A DNA stretch of 16,874 nt. Source: Parvularia atlantis. Lineage: Eukaryota > Opisthokonta > Rotosphaerida. A program made the position numbers and the translations under genes. Positions 1 through 10,300 of this stretch are shown here, piece by piece; the first letter of the stretch is position 1, and each line of letters starts with the position of its first letter. Location of the stretch: positions 1 through 16,874 of the forward strand of contig CALSCO010002542.1 of NCBI GenBank assembly GCA_943704415.1, in the 5' to 3' direction. The notes beneath the pieces are model-generated. The model was given only the letters and a program-made list of their open reading frames with translations, was not told where the DNA came from and ran no database searches.

Positions 1-57
1 GGCGGGCCCAAGATCACCAAGGACGGCGTGACCGTGGCCAAGGCCGTCGAGCTCAAG
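1..57 (+). pseudogene. HSP60: HSP60 (mitochondrial chaperonin) fragment, 19 codons
   Basis: Frame 1 from the first base reads a short block containing KITKDGVTVAKAVELK, the highly conserved N-terminal nucleotide-binding motif of GroEL/HSP60 chaperonins. After the codon for K at 55-57 the expected continuation (a DKFEN-like stretch) is absent. The frame goes on into sequence that belongs to the 3' end of the neighbouring minus-strand gene, whose stop codon lies only 23 bp further on. There is no GT or GC donor at the break, so an intron is not a good explanation. Because the match starts at base 1, the upstream part may lie outside the window. Possible readings are a truncated gene copy or an assembly junction. 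The identity of the 19 residues is clear; the status of the gene is not. Confidence 0.55.
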
Positions 58-79
58 CCCCGTTCGCATCGCCCAGCGG

Positions 80-660
80 TCACAGGCGCCGAATGTTCCA
101 GTTCACCGAGATCCGCGCCAGCAGCTGGTTCTCCGCGTCGACAATCTTGGCCACGACCTCGTACGTGCCCTCGTCCTGCCCGGGCGACAGCAGCGGCTTC
201 TCCACGTCCATCTCGGCCACGGCCGCGACGGTGCCTGCGGGCGCGCGAGTCAGCGGGCGCCGGGCGCCCGGCACCGCATCCGGGCGCGTGCCCTTGGCCT
301 TCTTGAAGTACTCGGCGCGCAGGCCCGTAACGATGCCGCGCAGGCCCTGCAGGCGCAGCGTCTCCATCACCATCAGCCCCGTCGCGAGCTCGCCCACGTT
401 GGCCAGCGCGAGCGCGTGGATGCTGTTGAACGGGTTGCGCAGCCACCACCGCTCCGTGATCTCGGCGCGGCAGAAGCCAGGCCGCAGCTCGCGCACGCGC
501 GGGTCGACGGACGCTGCATGCGCGCGCGCACCTTCAGCCGGACGTCGATTGCGCGGCCAGCCGGCGCACCGCTGTACGGCGCCGCCCAGCGCACGAGGAA
601 CGAGAACAGGTACGAGCCGAGCCCGAACGGCAGCCGCGCCAGCGCGCCCCACACGCGCAT
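80..660 (-). CDS. DUF4442 / PaaI-like hotdog-fold thioesterase-like protein, 3 exons
   Basis: Model: complement of 80-234, 292-513 and 570-660, 155 aa. The start is the ATG at 660-658 and the stop is TGA at 82-80. The N-terminus is a hydrophobic, aromatic helix (residues 10-27). It is followed by VRELRPG and then RNPFNSIHALALANVGEL (about 56-73), the Asn/His-containing central helix signature of DUF4442 and related hotdog thioesterases. A further block, EYFKKAKG-TVAAVAEMDVEKP, runs across the second splice junction. The C-terminal strands (YEVVAKIVDAEN...ISVNWNI) complete the small alpha+beta fold. Family members are acyl-CoA thioesterase-like, but the substrate is unknown. Intron 1 (514-569, GTGCGC...CAG) changes frame and is required. 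Intron 2 (235-291) is 57 nt, stop-free and uses a GC donor; if retained the protein is 174 aa. The gene is divergent from FIS1. Confidence 0.82.
235..291 (-). other. Probable GC-AG intron (57 nt) in the DUF4442 gene
   Basis: On the minus strand the exon ends in AAGG and the intron begins GCACGC. It contains a CTGAC branch-like motif 12 nt before the 3' end, which reads GCCCGCAG. Removing it joins EYFKKAKG directly to TVAAVAEMDVEKP, which matches how the family reads (a Lys-Ala-Lys-Gly then strand). Leaving it in inserts a 19-residue Pro/Arg-rich stretch with no structural sense. Because the intron is 57 nt with no stop codon, both versions are open reading frames, so the sequence alone cannot settle it. 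Confidence 0.65.
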
Positions 661-754
661 CACGGGGAGCGACGGCGGCGCGCGCCGTACGGCCGACGCG
701 GACGCCGCCGTCGTTGTACTGACCGCGCGTCGCAGCGACATTACACCGTGAGCG
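661..754. promoter_or_regulatory. Shared 94-bp divergent promoter (DUF4442 gene / FIS1)
   Basis: The two start codons face away from each other with only 94 bp between them. Any core promoters and both 5' untranslated regions must lie here or overlap the coding starts. The stretch is GC-rich and I see no TATA box or clear long motif. The FIS1 start has a reasonable context (G at -3, G at +4). Confidence 0.55.
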
Positions 755-1329
755 ATGGTCGACAAGCTCGACGCGACCGATGTGGCGGTGTGTCGGCTCG
801 CTGTCGTGTCACCAAACCTCGGTTCGGTGACGTCGACGGCGGCAGGCGCTTGAGGCGCGCTTCTGCGACGAGGCCGCGCGGTCGCCCGACGGCGCCGTGT
901 CGCCACAGACGCTGTTCGACTTTGGCTGGGCGCTGACCAAGAGCCCCGAACCGGCCGACGTGCGCCGCGGCGTGCGCATGCTCGAGGAGCTGCTCGTCGC
1001 CGCGCCGCGCTACCGCCGCGAGGCTCTGTTCTATCTCGCCCAGGCGCACGCCGCGCTCGGCGCGTACGCGCGCGCCAAGAAGTACAACGACGAGCTGCTG
1101 CGGAGCGAGCCGCGCAACCAGCAGGCGCTCGAGCTGCGTGCGCACATCGACCGCCAGGTCGCGGATGGTGCGGCGCCGTCGCCATCGCTGTCGCCCGCTG
1201 CTGCTGCGCCTCACCTGTGCATGCTCAGACGGCCTCGTTGGCCTCGCCATCGTCGGCAGTGTCGTCGCGGGCGTGCTCGTCACGGCCGGCGCGCTCGCCG
1301 TGGCGCTCATCGGCCGCAGTAAACGGTGA
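755..1329 (+). CDS. FIS1: FIS1, mitochondrial/peroxisomal fission adaptor, 3 exons
   Basis: Model: 755-787, 846-1167, 1229-1329, giving 151 aa. FIS1 is a small tail-anchored protein of the outer mitochondrial membrane and peroxisomes whose cytosolic TPR-like bundle recruits the dynamin-related fission machinery. The FDFGWALTKS motif corresponds to the conserved FNYAWGLIKS of fungal Fis1. It is followed by the two TPR-like repeats (MLEELL...REALFYLAQAHAALGAYARAKKYND). The last exon gives DGLVGLAIVG, a membrane span of about 25 residues (roughly 121-147) and a basic RSKR tail typical of tail anchors. Intron 1 (788-845, GTGTGT...GGCAG, phase 0) and intron 2 (1168-1228, GTGCGG...CTCAG, phase 1, CTCAC branch motif) are both needed to join frames. 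The first exon encodes only 11 residues, so its assignment is less certain than the rest. The gene ends 56 bp from the stop of the convergent VPS13B-type gene. Confidence 0.92.
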
Positions 1330-1385
1330 CCGCTCGCGCGTGTCGTGTACCCGTACAGCCCGCTGTGCTGTCTATTGGCGTCAAT
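1330..1385. other. Convergent 3' gap (FIS1 / VPS13B-type gene)
   Basis: Only 56 bp separate the FIS1 stop (TGA, 1327-1329) from the stop of the giant minus-strand gene (TAA, complement of 1386-1388). Both polyadenylation regions must fit here or run into the opposite gene, so overlapping antisense 3' UTRs are expected. No canonical AATAAA is visible on either strand. The sequence is somewhat more AT-rich around 1370-1390. Confidence 0.5.
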
Positions 1386-4300
1386 TTACAGGCACGCCAG
1401 CAACGCACGGCGGTCATCGTCGTCGGGCACGTGCAGCGCAATGGTGCGCGCGGCCGCGCCCGTCCGCTCGCGCAGCGTCAGCCGCGCCGGGGACGCGTCG
1501 GCCTCGAGCGGCGCGCGCAGCCGGCGCACCAGCGTCGCGTCCGCGCTGCGCACCACCGCCGCGCCGCCGTCCGCGAGCACGATGCAGAGGGCCGGGTCGC
1601 CCGCGTCGCCGACCTTCTCGCCGCCGCCCAGGACGAGCACGTCGACCACGCACGCGACCGTCTGGTCCACCGCCACCGCGTGCAGTCGAAGCAGCCGGCG
1701 CGCGAGGGCCGCGCTTGGTCGGCGCCGTCCGCGCAGGCCGTGTACCGCCGGGTCTGCGTCGCCGTCGCGCGCCACTGCCCAGCCGGCCGTGCCCATGAGG
1801 CCGTCGGTCGCGTGCGAGACCAGCTGGAGCACGCCGCTGACGGGCTTGGTCAGCGCCCCGAGCACGCCCCGTCCGACGCCGCTGACCGCGCCCAGTGCGA
1901 TCGAGTCGCTCTCGATCATGCCTTGCAGCGGCTGCTGCACGATGCCCACCAGCCCGCTCAGCACGTTCGACCCGAGCAGGTACGCGCCTTGCGCCAGGCC
2001 GCCCACGAGGTGCCGCGACCGCGCCAGCCGCTGCTCCTGCTGCCACGCGATGTAGCCGCGGTCAAACGAGAGCTGGTCCAGGTTGCGCGACAGTGCTGAG
2101 CACAGGCCCGACACCGAGTTGAGCATGCCGTGCGACAGGTGCTGCACGAGCGAGCCCGTGCCCTGCCCGAGACCGAGCACGAAAGCGCCGGGGCCGAGCG
2201 CCGCCGCCGTCGACGGCAGCGACACAAAGTCGCGCAGGCCCTTGGCCACGTAGCGGAAGAAGCCCGTCGGGTTGCCCACGACCTGCAGCGAGCCCAGCAG
2301 CGACGGCGCGCGCAGCACTAGGTCTGCGGCGTACTGCGCAGCGAGCACCTCGGCCAGGCGCGCCGGCGTGCATGTGAGCGCCTGGTACCGCACCGTGGGG
2401 AAGTAGACCGGCATGCGCTCGAACGACAGCAGCACCTGCATCGACGCCACCAGCGACAGCGACAGCCGCACCGGCGCGATCTCGAGCGTCTCGATGCGCA
2501 TCTGCCGCGCCGCGATCCCAGGCGTAGCAGCAGCAGCAGCGACCGCCGCCGTCGCCGCCTCGCCACCGTCCCACAGCGCGTGCAGCAGCGCCGCCGAGTG
2601 CCGCAGTCGCGTCTGCATGTCGTAGACGAACGAGTCCTCGACAAACAGCTCCAGCGGCTGCACGCCCATCTGGAACGCTTGCACGACCACGCTGCCGCGC
2701 GGCTCGAGACGAAAGCGCGCCGCGAGCGAGGTCCGGCGCGGCACCGGCAGTGGGCGCAGGGCCTCGGGCATGCCGTCGTCGTCGTCGGCCGTCTCGGCCG
2801 GCCGCAGCGCCGCCTCGGAGCGAGCCACGACCGCAAACTCGTAGCCCGGCAGGCGGTTGAGCACGCGCACAGAGCTGAGGCCGCCCTCGATGCGGTGGCG
2901 ACCCACGCTGAAACATTCCCACACCATTTCGACGCTGCCCAGCTCGATGCTTGCAACCGCCCGCGCGGCCGGCGTCTCGAACGAATCCTCAAGCAGCGTC
3001 GCGCGCGCCACACCGACTCGCACACGCACGCGCACGCCGTCGCCCCGCGGCGTCTCTGCGGGCTGCGGCACGGCGTCCAGCACGGCTTCAGGCGCCTCGG
3101 TCGTCAGCAGCAGCGTCGCCGGGGCGCCGTCCGCCGTTCGCTGCCATCGTGCGTGCACGCGAGCTACGCCTCCCGCCACGGCCAGCTCGAGCGTGTGCGA
3201 CGTGCCGAGGAAGGGCACGCGCGCCTGCCGTCTCGGCGTGCTCGATCCATCTCCGCCGCCGCCGACGACGGTCACCACGAGGTCCTGTACGTCCGGCGGC
3301 GCGCCATCGAGCCCGAACGCGTGCAGGTCGAACGGCACGGCACGCTGCGGCAGCACTTGCACAGCGGCGTGGTGCACCACCCCGTCTGGCTGACGCACCC
3401 CGGGCGAGACGGCCAGCGTCAGGCTCGTGCGGTTGTCCAGCGCAAACGGCGGCGGGCCTGTCGCCGGTGCGACGCACACGAGCGTCGCACCGACGGTCGA
3501 GCGCGACACGGTCACCTTCGCCAGCACCGCTTCGCCGGTCGCACGCTCCTGGAACAGCACCGGCGCCGACAGCGGCGCAAACATCCGCACGGGCCGGCTC
3601 GCGGTCCAGCCGTCGTCGCGTCCAGGCAGCAGCCACGCGGTCGCATCCGGGCGCATGAGCACACGCACCGACGGCACCGACAGCGCCGCCGCAGCAGAGC
3701 CGCATGGCACCGACAGAACGGTCGATGCCACGGCGGCCGTCGTGCGCACGGTCAGATCGCGGTCGAGCTGGTTCTGCACACGCAGCGCGTCCGCAAAGAC
3801 GATGTCGCCACGGTCTAACGCCAAAAATGAGCGTGCGACGCGTGAGCCTCCCTCAGGCGCGCACCGTCGCGGCCGACAATGATGCCCGGCGGCCGGCTCG
3901 TGGCGCGCGGGAACACGACCAGGGCGGCAAGCGGATCATCAAGGCGCGCCGGGACAGGTCTCTCAACCGCGCTGTCGATGTCGCGGACCACGAGCAGCTC
4001 CGAGGCGCCCGAGTCTGCCCGAGCATCAGACCACCTGCGGACCGCAGGGCGTGACGGGACCGCACCGTCTCCGGCCGTGAGCGAGACGTCGACGTCGGTC
4101 GCCTCGCACGCCTCGGACCAGCCCGCTCGGTCCTGGCGCACGGGCGATGGTTGCCGCAGCAGGCACACCGGCTGCGCCACACCGGGCAGCAGAACGAGCG
4201 GCGAGCTGCGCGCGGCCCTGTCAGCCGTGCGAGCGAGAAGCGCGTGATAAACGCACCCAGCCGTCGGCGTCAGCGTCAACGTGTGCGACGTCGTCTCATT

Positions 4301-7300
4301 GAGGACGCGCAGCGCGTCGCGCACGGTCAGCACAAACGCAGCACGCTCGGCCGGCACCGCGGGCTCCAGGCGCACGACGAACACGTGTGGTGAGTCTGCC
4401 GACGGCCGACAGTAGCGCAGCTCGCAGGCTGGTGTGCGCGGCACTGCGTAAGCGAAGACAGGCGCGGCCGGGCACGAAGCACCGCACCGCCGTCGCCCGG
4501 GACCGGCATCGGCAGCACGAAGCAGGACGAGCGCGCGCTCTGCTCGTGAGCGGCATTTGCCAGGCTGCGCAGCAACGTCCTGATCGTACACCGTGAGTGC
4601 TTGCGCAGCGACTTGACCCGCGGCGCACCATCCGTCAGGTAGCACAAGCGACCAGACCGGCAGCTCGCCTACGCCCAGCTGCAGCCCTTGCCAGTCCGCC
4701 ACGGGCAAGGTCAGAGCCGCGTCGCCGTCTGCAAGGGTGCCGCTCGAGGTGCGCAGTGCGAGCGGGGCGCGCGAGGCTGTCTCGACGTGCACCAGCGGAA
4801 GCACCGCCAGGCTGAGCCGCTGCGGCGACCGACGCATCTCGACCACGATCGCGTGCCACCGTCCTGCAGTCCCGTCCTGCGCTCACCCGTTGGCGGCGCT
4901 ACAACCTGCAAGTGTCGCGCCAGTGCGCACCTGGAACTGCACCATCACGCACCGCGAGCTCTTCGGCGGCACGTCCAGGGCGATCGGCGGCGCGACCACG
5001 CCGCAGGCAGGAATGCTGCGGACCGGCGTGAGCGTCCTGCTTGGCGCGCCAGATGGAGCGCTGTACACCTCAACTCGAGCACCGCCGCGCACGGCTCGCG
5101 GCTCAAAAGCGCCATGAGATGCGATACCCGCCGCCCCGGCTGCACAACGAGCGGCGCTGTGGCCGATGCAGCGCCGCCGCGCCGGCTGCCGTGCACGAGG
5201 GCTTCCACGACGAGCGCCGTTCGGTTTGTGACGGTGCAGCTGCCCTGCAGGACGACGTGGCGCAGCGATCCGGCAGCACCGGCCGCGCGCACGTCCGCCA
5301 CCAAGTTGACCGGCCGCGCCTCGTCCGATGCAGCCACGGACGCGTGCATGTGCAGCCGGGGCCGGTCCAGCCCAAACGGGCCAGTCCACACCTCGCTGGC
5401 CGGGTCTGCATCGCGCGCACTCAGCCGCACGCACACGGTCGCAAGGGCTGTCGGCGCACCGTGCGGGGCAGCCACGGCCATCTCGAGCAGCGGCCGTTCC
5501 GCAGCGCCGAGCTGACGCATCCACGAGTAGGCGACGCTCGTTCCCGCAGACACGACCACGCTGCGCGTACTGCGTTCAGGCAGGCACCCAGCGACCGCAC
5601 CGCGCGCACCGCTCGGCAGAGCCTGCCTGGCGCACGACCATGTCGTGGTCGCAGATGTTCTCGACATGGAACGAGAACGGGACGGCGTTGTCGCCTGCTG
5701 CCCACGCGCTGCCGGGCTGCGCACGAGGTCGTGCTGGGCCGACAAACGGCTGTACCGCCCGCAGCGCCACGCTCAGGGCCGGGTCGGCCAGGAACATCTG
5801 CAAGCGCGTGATCAGCACAGCTTGACTGAGCGCCGCTCGGAAGCGCACCTCCATCTGCTTCAGGTCCACGGCGAGCGACCTGGTGCTGAGCGCGGCCGAC
5901 ACGCCGCCCGACGCTGTCACCAGCGACTGCCAGCGCAAGTCACGCGGGTCGAGCACATCCAGCGCGGCCGACACCGCCGCGCTCAGGTGTCCACCGGCGG
6001 CCTGGAGCTTGAGCTCGCGCAGGCGCAGCACCATCAGCTGCTCTGCGCCAGTGCCGTCCGCACCGAGCGCCAGCGACACGGCCGGGCTGGGCGCGCGCGG
6101 TCAGCTGTGCGATGCGCGACTGCAGCGCGCACGCACACGCCGACGTCGACGCGCAGCGCAGCGACGGACGATGACACGTGCACCGAGTCAATCACGAGAG
6201 CGGCCTCGAGCATGCGCACGACAGCGCTGCCCAGGCCCTCCACGTCCAGCTGACGCTGTGCGCAAGCTGCCACGATCTCCAGCCGGTTGACCAGGGCAAT
6301 CTTCCATGTCTCGGCGTGCGGTGTCGCCTCGTGCGGCGCGGCTGCCCACCTGAGCGCACCTGTCAGCCGCAGGTAGTTTGTCGTGACGCTGAGCGCACCC
6401 GCGGTCGCTCAGAGGGAAGCGGGCCTCGGCCTCAGCGCTCCCCACGCCGTCGCGCACCAGCTGCAGCTCGACGACGCCTGCGGCACAAGTCAGGTACGGC
6501 TTGGCCGCACAAGCGCGACGCACCGCATTCGAGAACGAGCGCCGTCATCGCGCTGTCGTCCGTCGCAGCCAGCGTCACGCGCACCACCGACCTCGGTAGC
6601 GGGTAGCGCCAGCACACTTCGCACTGGCGCAGGATGCCGTGTGAGCTCACACCACCGGCCGGGCAAAGCCACGCACCGCGTCAGGGTCGAGCAACAGATC
6701 ACCCGCGTGCAGCACATCAAACGACGCCGCACGCAGCACACGCCACACGCCAGGCGCCCGTCGCAGATCGTCCGCGCTGCTGTACGACCTGGCCGGCTCG
6801 CGCTCGGGTGACGACAGAACTGCTGGTCGCGGTGGAAGAAGCTGGCCCACCTGTCGAAGGTGCGCGATCAGCGCAGGGGTCACGACGAGGTCGACGTCGC
6901 GGCTGAGCCGGCAGCCGACGTGCACGAGGCGGCGCACGACTGCGCGCGCGCGTGCCAAGCGTTGGGCGCGGCCTCAAGACAGCCGGCGAGCGGTGCACGC
7001 ACGGGGTGCCTCGGCCTCCTGCAGCGGCTGATACACGAGCGTGCGGACGGTCACAGTGCCGTCGACGTCGACCGGCGGGAGCAGCCAAAGCCTGCAGCGT
7101 GCCATCAGCGCGGCTCAAACGCGCACGCTCGCACGCACTGGTCGCCTTCGGACGAGCGCAGCGCCGCACTCAACTGGGTCGCTGTCAGGATGCCACGCTG
7201 CTCGTGCAGGACAGGGGCATCGGTGCCCGCACTCGACGGCTGGCCGAGCGACGACGCGAGCAGGACGGCCTCGCAGCGAGCCACCAGCCTCGCGGCCGCT

Positions 7301-10300
7301 GCATCTTGCGAGTCCAGGACCGCGTCCAGAGCGCCCAGACGCAGCGTGACCAGCAGCGGGGCGAGCTCGGGCTTGTCCTCGCGCGGCACGTCGGGCGCTG
7401 CGGCCAGTACAACGTCTGCGCGCGCCTGAGCCCGCGCTGGACGCGTCACGAGAGACAGAAAACGCACGGTCGAGGGCGCCGCGCAGCCCAAGGAGCACCG
7501 CAGGCGTGGCGTGCACGCTGACGGCCCGGCCGGTCTCAAGGACGACATGGCGTACCATCGACCCGTCGGCCGTCGTCGTGAGGGTCGTTACAAAGCTGCG
7601 CGCGAGTCAGAACGCGCGCGGCAGCGCGGCAAGCACATGCCTGAGCATGTGGTCACTGTGCGCGGCCGCGATCAAGCGGCGCGTGGTCAGGACGCGCGAG
7701 CTCATGCTGGCGGTAGTCTGAGAACGCGCTCGTGTGAGCTCGCTTGTGCTGGTCCAGCACCGGCGCGCCTTGACGGTGAACGCAGCGTCCTCGATCGTCA
7801 ACGTGTACTCGTGCTCACCACTCGGCAGCACCCACGCGCCCGCCGACACTTGCTGGAGCGACAGGACGGCACTCGGCTGGCGGCGCGCACTGTGAGCCGT
7901 GTCGCGGTCATGCATGGCGGCGCGCACATCGCCAGACACCAGCTCGAGCTCGAGACCCGGCAGCAGCACGGTCGCCATGAAGGCGCGTCGGGCACGCTCA
8001 GGTGCGGGCGAGGTCGGCGCGGTCCTGGCCGTCGCGCGCTGCTGTCGTAGGGTCTACGCGCGCACGCGGACGGGCTGAGATCACGCGAGGTGCGGTTCGA
8101 CCGTGCGCACCCGCAACACGCCCGCCCAGCGCGCAAAGACGGCCAGGTGGCGCGGCGTGACGTGGGCGCGCAGCGGGGCCGACCACGACACCTCGACTAC
8201 GGGCGTGAACAGCGTGGAAACGCGGCGATACAGCGGCGTGACCGTCGCGCGAGGCATGTCTGGCGCCAGCGCGTCAGTCCCAGCATTTCACCAGACAGCG
8301 CAGACGGCGCACGGGCTGGCGCGACGTAGGCAGGCAGGGCAAGCGCGGCGCGCATGTCGAACGGGTACACGAGCACCGTGGCGCGCAGCGGTGGCGTGAA
8401 GGCGTTCCACTCCAGCGCCGGGTTCGGACCGCTGTCGTCGGCCATCAGTGCCGTGGAGCTGCGCCTGGGGTCAGCCACCTCGACGCGACGCAGCCCACAG
8501 CGCACCGTGTCGACGTCATAAACACGACCTCATCCAGCGGCGTCTCGTACACCATCATCTCCTGCAGGTCGATCTGCCGCGTGCGTGCCACCGTGAGCAC
8601 GTCTGTAGGGCGGTCGCGTGCACGTCGCACCAGATACTGCGGCGCGTCCTGCACAGCCCACGGCGTGCCAAGCGCCTCGTTTAGGTCCACGTTGAGCCGG
8701 CTGATCACGCTGTCGGCCTCTGCGTGCACCGTAGTTTGCGCAAGCCGTGCAGTGCAAGGGCGCGCGGGCGCGCACCGGTCTTCACGACGCTCGCGCCGAG
8801 TTGCAGCACGATCACGTTCGCGGTCTCCTCGGGCTGCGCTCGCTGCGCGTCCGCGCCGTGCATGTCGACAATCAGCCGCAGCGACCCGCACGCGGCCTGA
8901 ATGTGCGGCCCGACGAGCAGGCGCGGTGACGCTCCGTGCGCGCGCGCAGACGTCGGGGCGGGCGTCGGGGCGGTCTGTCGCCGCAGCTCAGAGGCGCGGC
9001 ACACCAGAAGCAGCCGTGCGAGCGCGCACAGACTCGGTCTCAAGCCGGCCGGCCAGGAGCGGCTGCACGGCTGTGTCGACCAGCACAAGCAGGCCGATTA
9101 GTATCGGCACGCTCAGCAGCACGTCCAGCCCCTGCACGCTCAGCACGACGCTGTGCGAGCTGCTCGGCGCCCGCGCACTGTCCCTGCGGCGACACTCAGC
9201 ACGAGCAACCGCGGCCGTTGCGCACGCCCGCACCCGATGTCGTCCACGTCGTCCTGCACAGGCACAACGGCGTCGGGCGCTCGGTGCCACGTCCACGACA
9301 GCGACCAGAAGTTGCCGTCGCCTGCGCGCGTCCTGCTCAGACCAGCAGCCGCTGCGCACCTTCACGCACTCTTCGGGCTCATGCGTGCATTGCTCAGCAG
9401 CAGCCGTCCGTTAAACGCGCTGGGCCGCCACCGCAGCGTGCGCTCGGAAGCAACGCACACCGAGTTGTCGCCCGCGATCGCGCCTACCTTGAGCGACACC
9501 GACCTGACCGCAGCCGAGCCGTGCACTTCCAGGGCCAGGTCGCGCACCTCGGTCGCCACGACGTTCTGCCAGTGATGATGAGACAGCGACAGCACACACG
9601 CGGGGGCGTGCGCGCAAACCAGACGCTCGGCCGCGCCCGACTGGTCGTTCAGCAGCACGCACAGGGCGATCTGCGGCGCGACCACTGCCACGTCCAGCTG
9701 CAGCTGCTCAGGCCCGACGCGGTGACCGTCACCTGCCGCACGGCTGTCTGCCAGTCCCGAGTCTGAGACCGACGCCGCTGTGCCCGCAAACTGGCTCTGC
9801 GAGCAGGCGTGAGTCAGGAGACGACACGCAAGGCACGGGGCAACCTTGCGACGACGACGAGCGTAGCGCAGCAGGCGCGACGACGATGCAGCCGCAGCGC
9901 GCAGGCGGAGCAGTGTGTCCCACGCTAAGGCGATCTGCGGGGCGCATGAGCAGCTCGACTCAAGACGCACAGCCGCAGAGCGCACCTGAGGCTCGCCGAC
10001 GGTCCACACGAGCGGGCGCAGCGTCACGCGCACGGACAGCGTCGACAGCGCTGGCGAGACGGCGACGGCGGCGCGTGAGACAACCAGCGACCCACGCGGG
10101 TGGCATGCACTGTCTGCGGTCTCGAAGCGCAGCTCGCCGTCCAGGTCCAGGCTCGACATCAGCTCGAGCGTGTCGCAGGCGTTGACGGTGCGGCTTGTGA
10201 GGACAAACTTGTGCTCGTGGTCCGCGACCGACGTGCGCTCCTGCGTGTACGATCGTGCCCTGCGCGCGTCGTCAGCCGAGCACGGCAGGTGTGGGCCAGC

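Noticed and set aside
2527-2540. (GCA)n trinucleotide repeat
   Set aside because: Only four full units, coding a short alanine run in the VPS13B-type protein; too short to be notable.
2580-3818. 412-codon plus-strand open frame rich in His, Arg and Gln
   Set aside because: Antisense shadow of the last VPS13B-type exon; no recognisable fold or motif.
5040-5100. Apparent single-base frameshift in the VPS13B-type gene (frame VLEL to VYSAPSG)
   Set aside because: A GTGCGC...CTCAC...CCGCAG intron at 5016-5092 (77 nt) joins SREP to IPACGVVAPP in phase, so no sequencing error or gene decay is needed.
6350-6400. Apparent one-base insertion near DRG / ALSVTTNYLRL
   Set aside because: The intron 6350-6398 (49 nt, CTGAC branch, CTCAG acceptor) removes the misleading frame and joins LSDRG to WAAAPHEATP.
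8459-8510. Apparent frameshift between DEVVF and VYDVDTVRCGL
   Set aside because: The intron 8459-8505 (47 nt, GTGCGC donor, CTGAC branch, CGCAG acceptor) restores the frame as TSTR-STALMADD.
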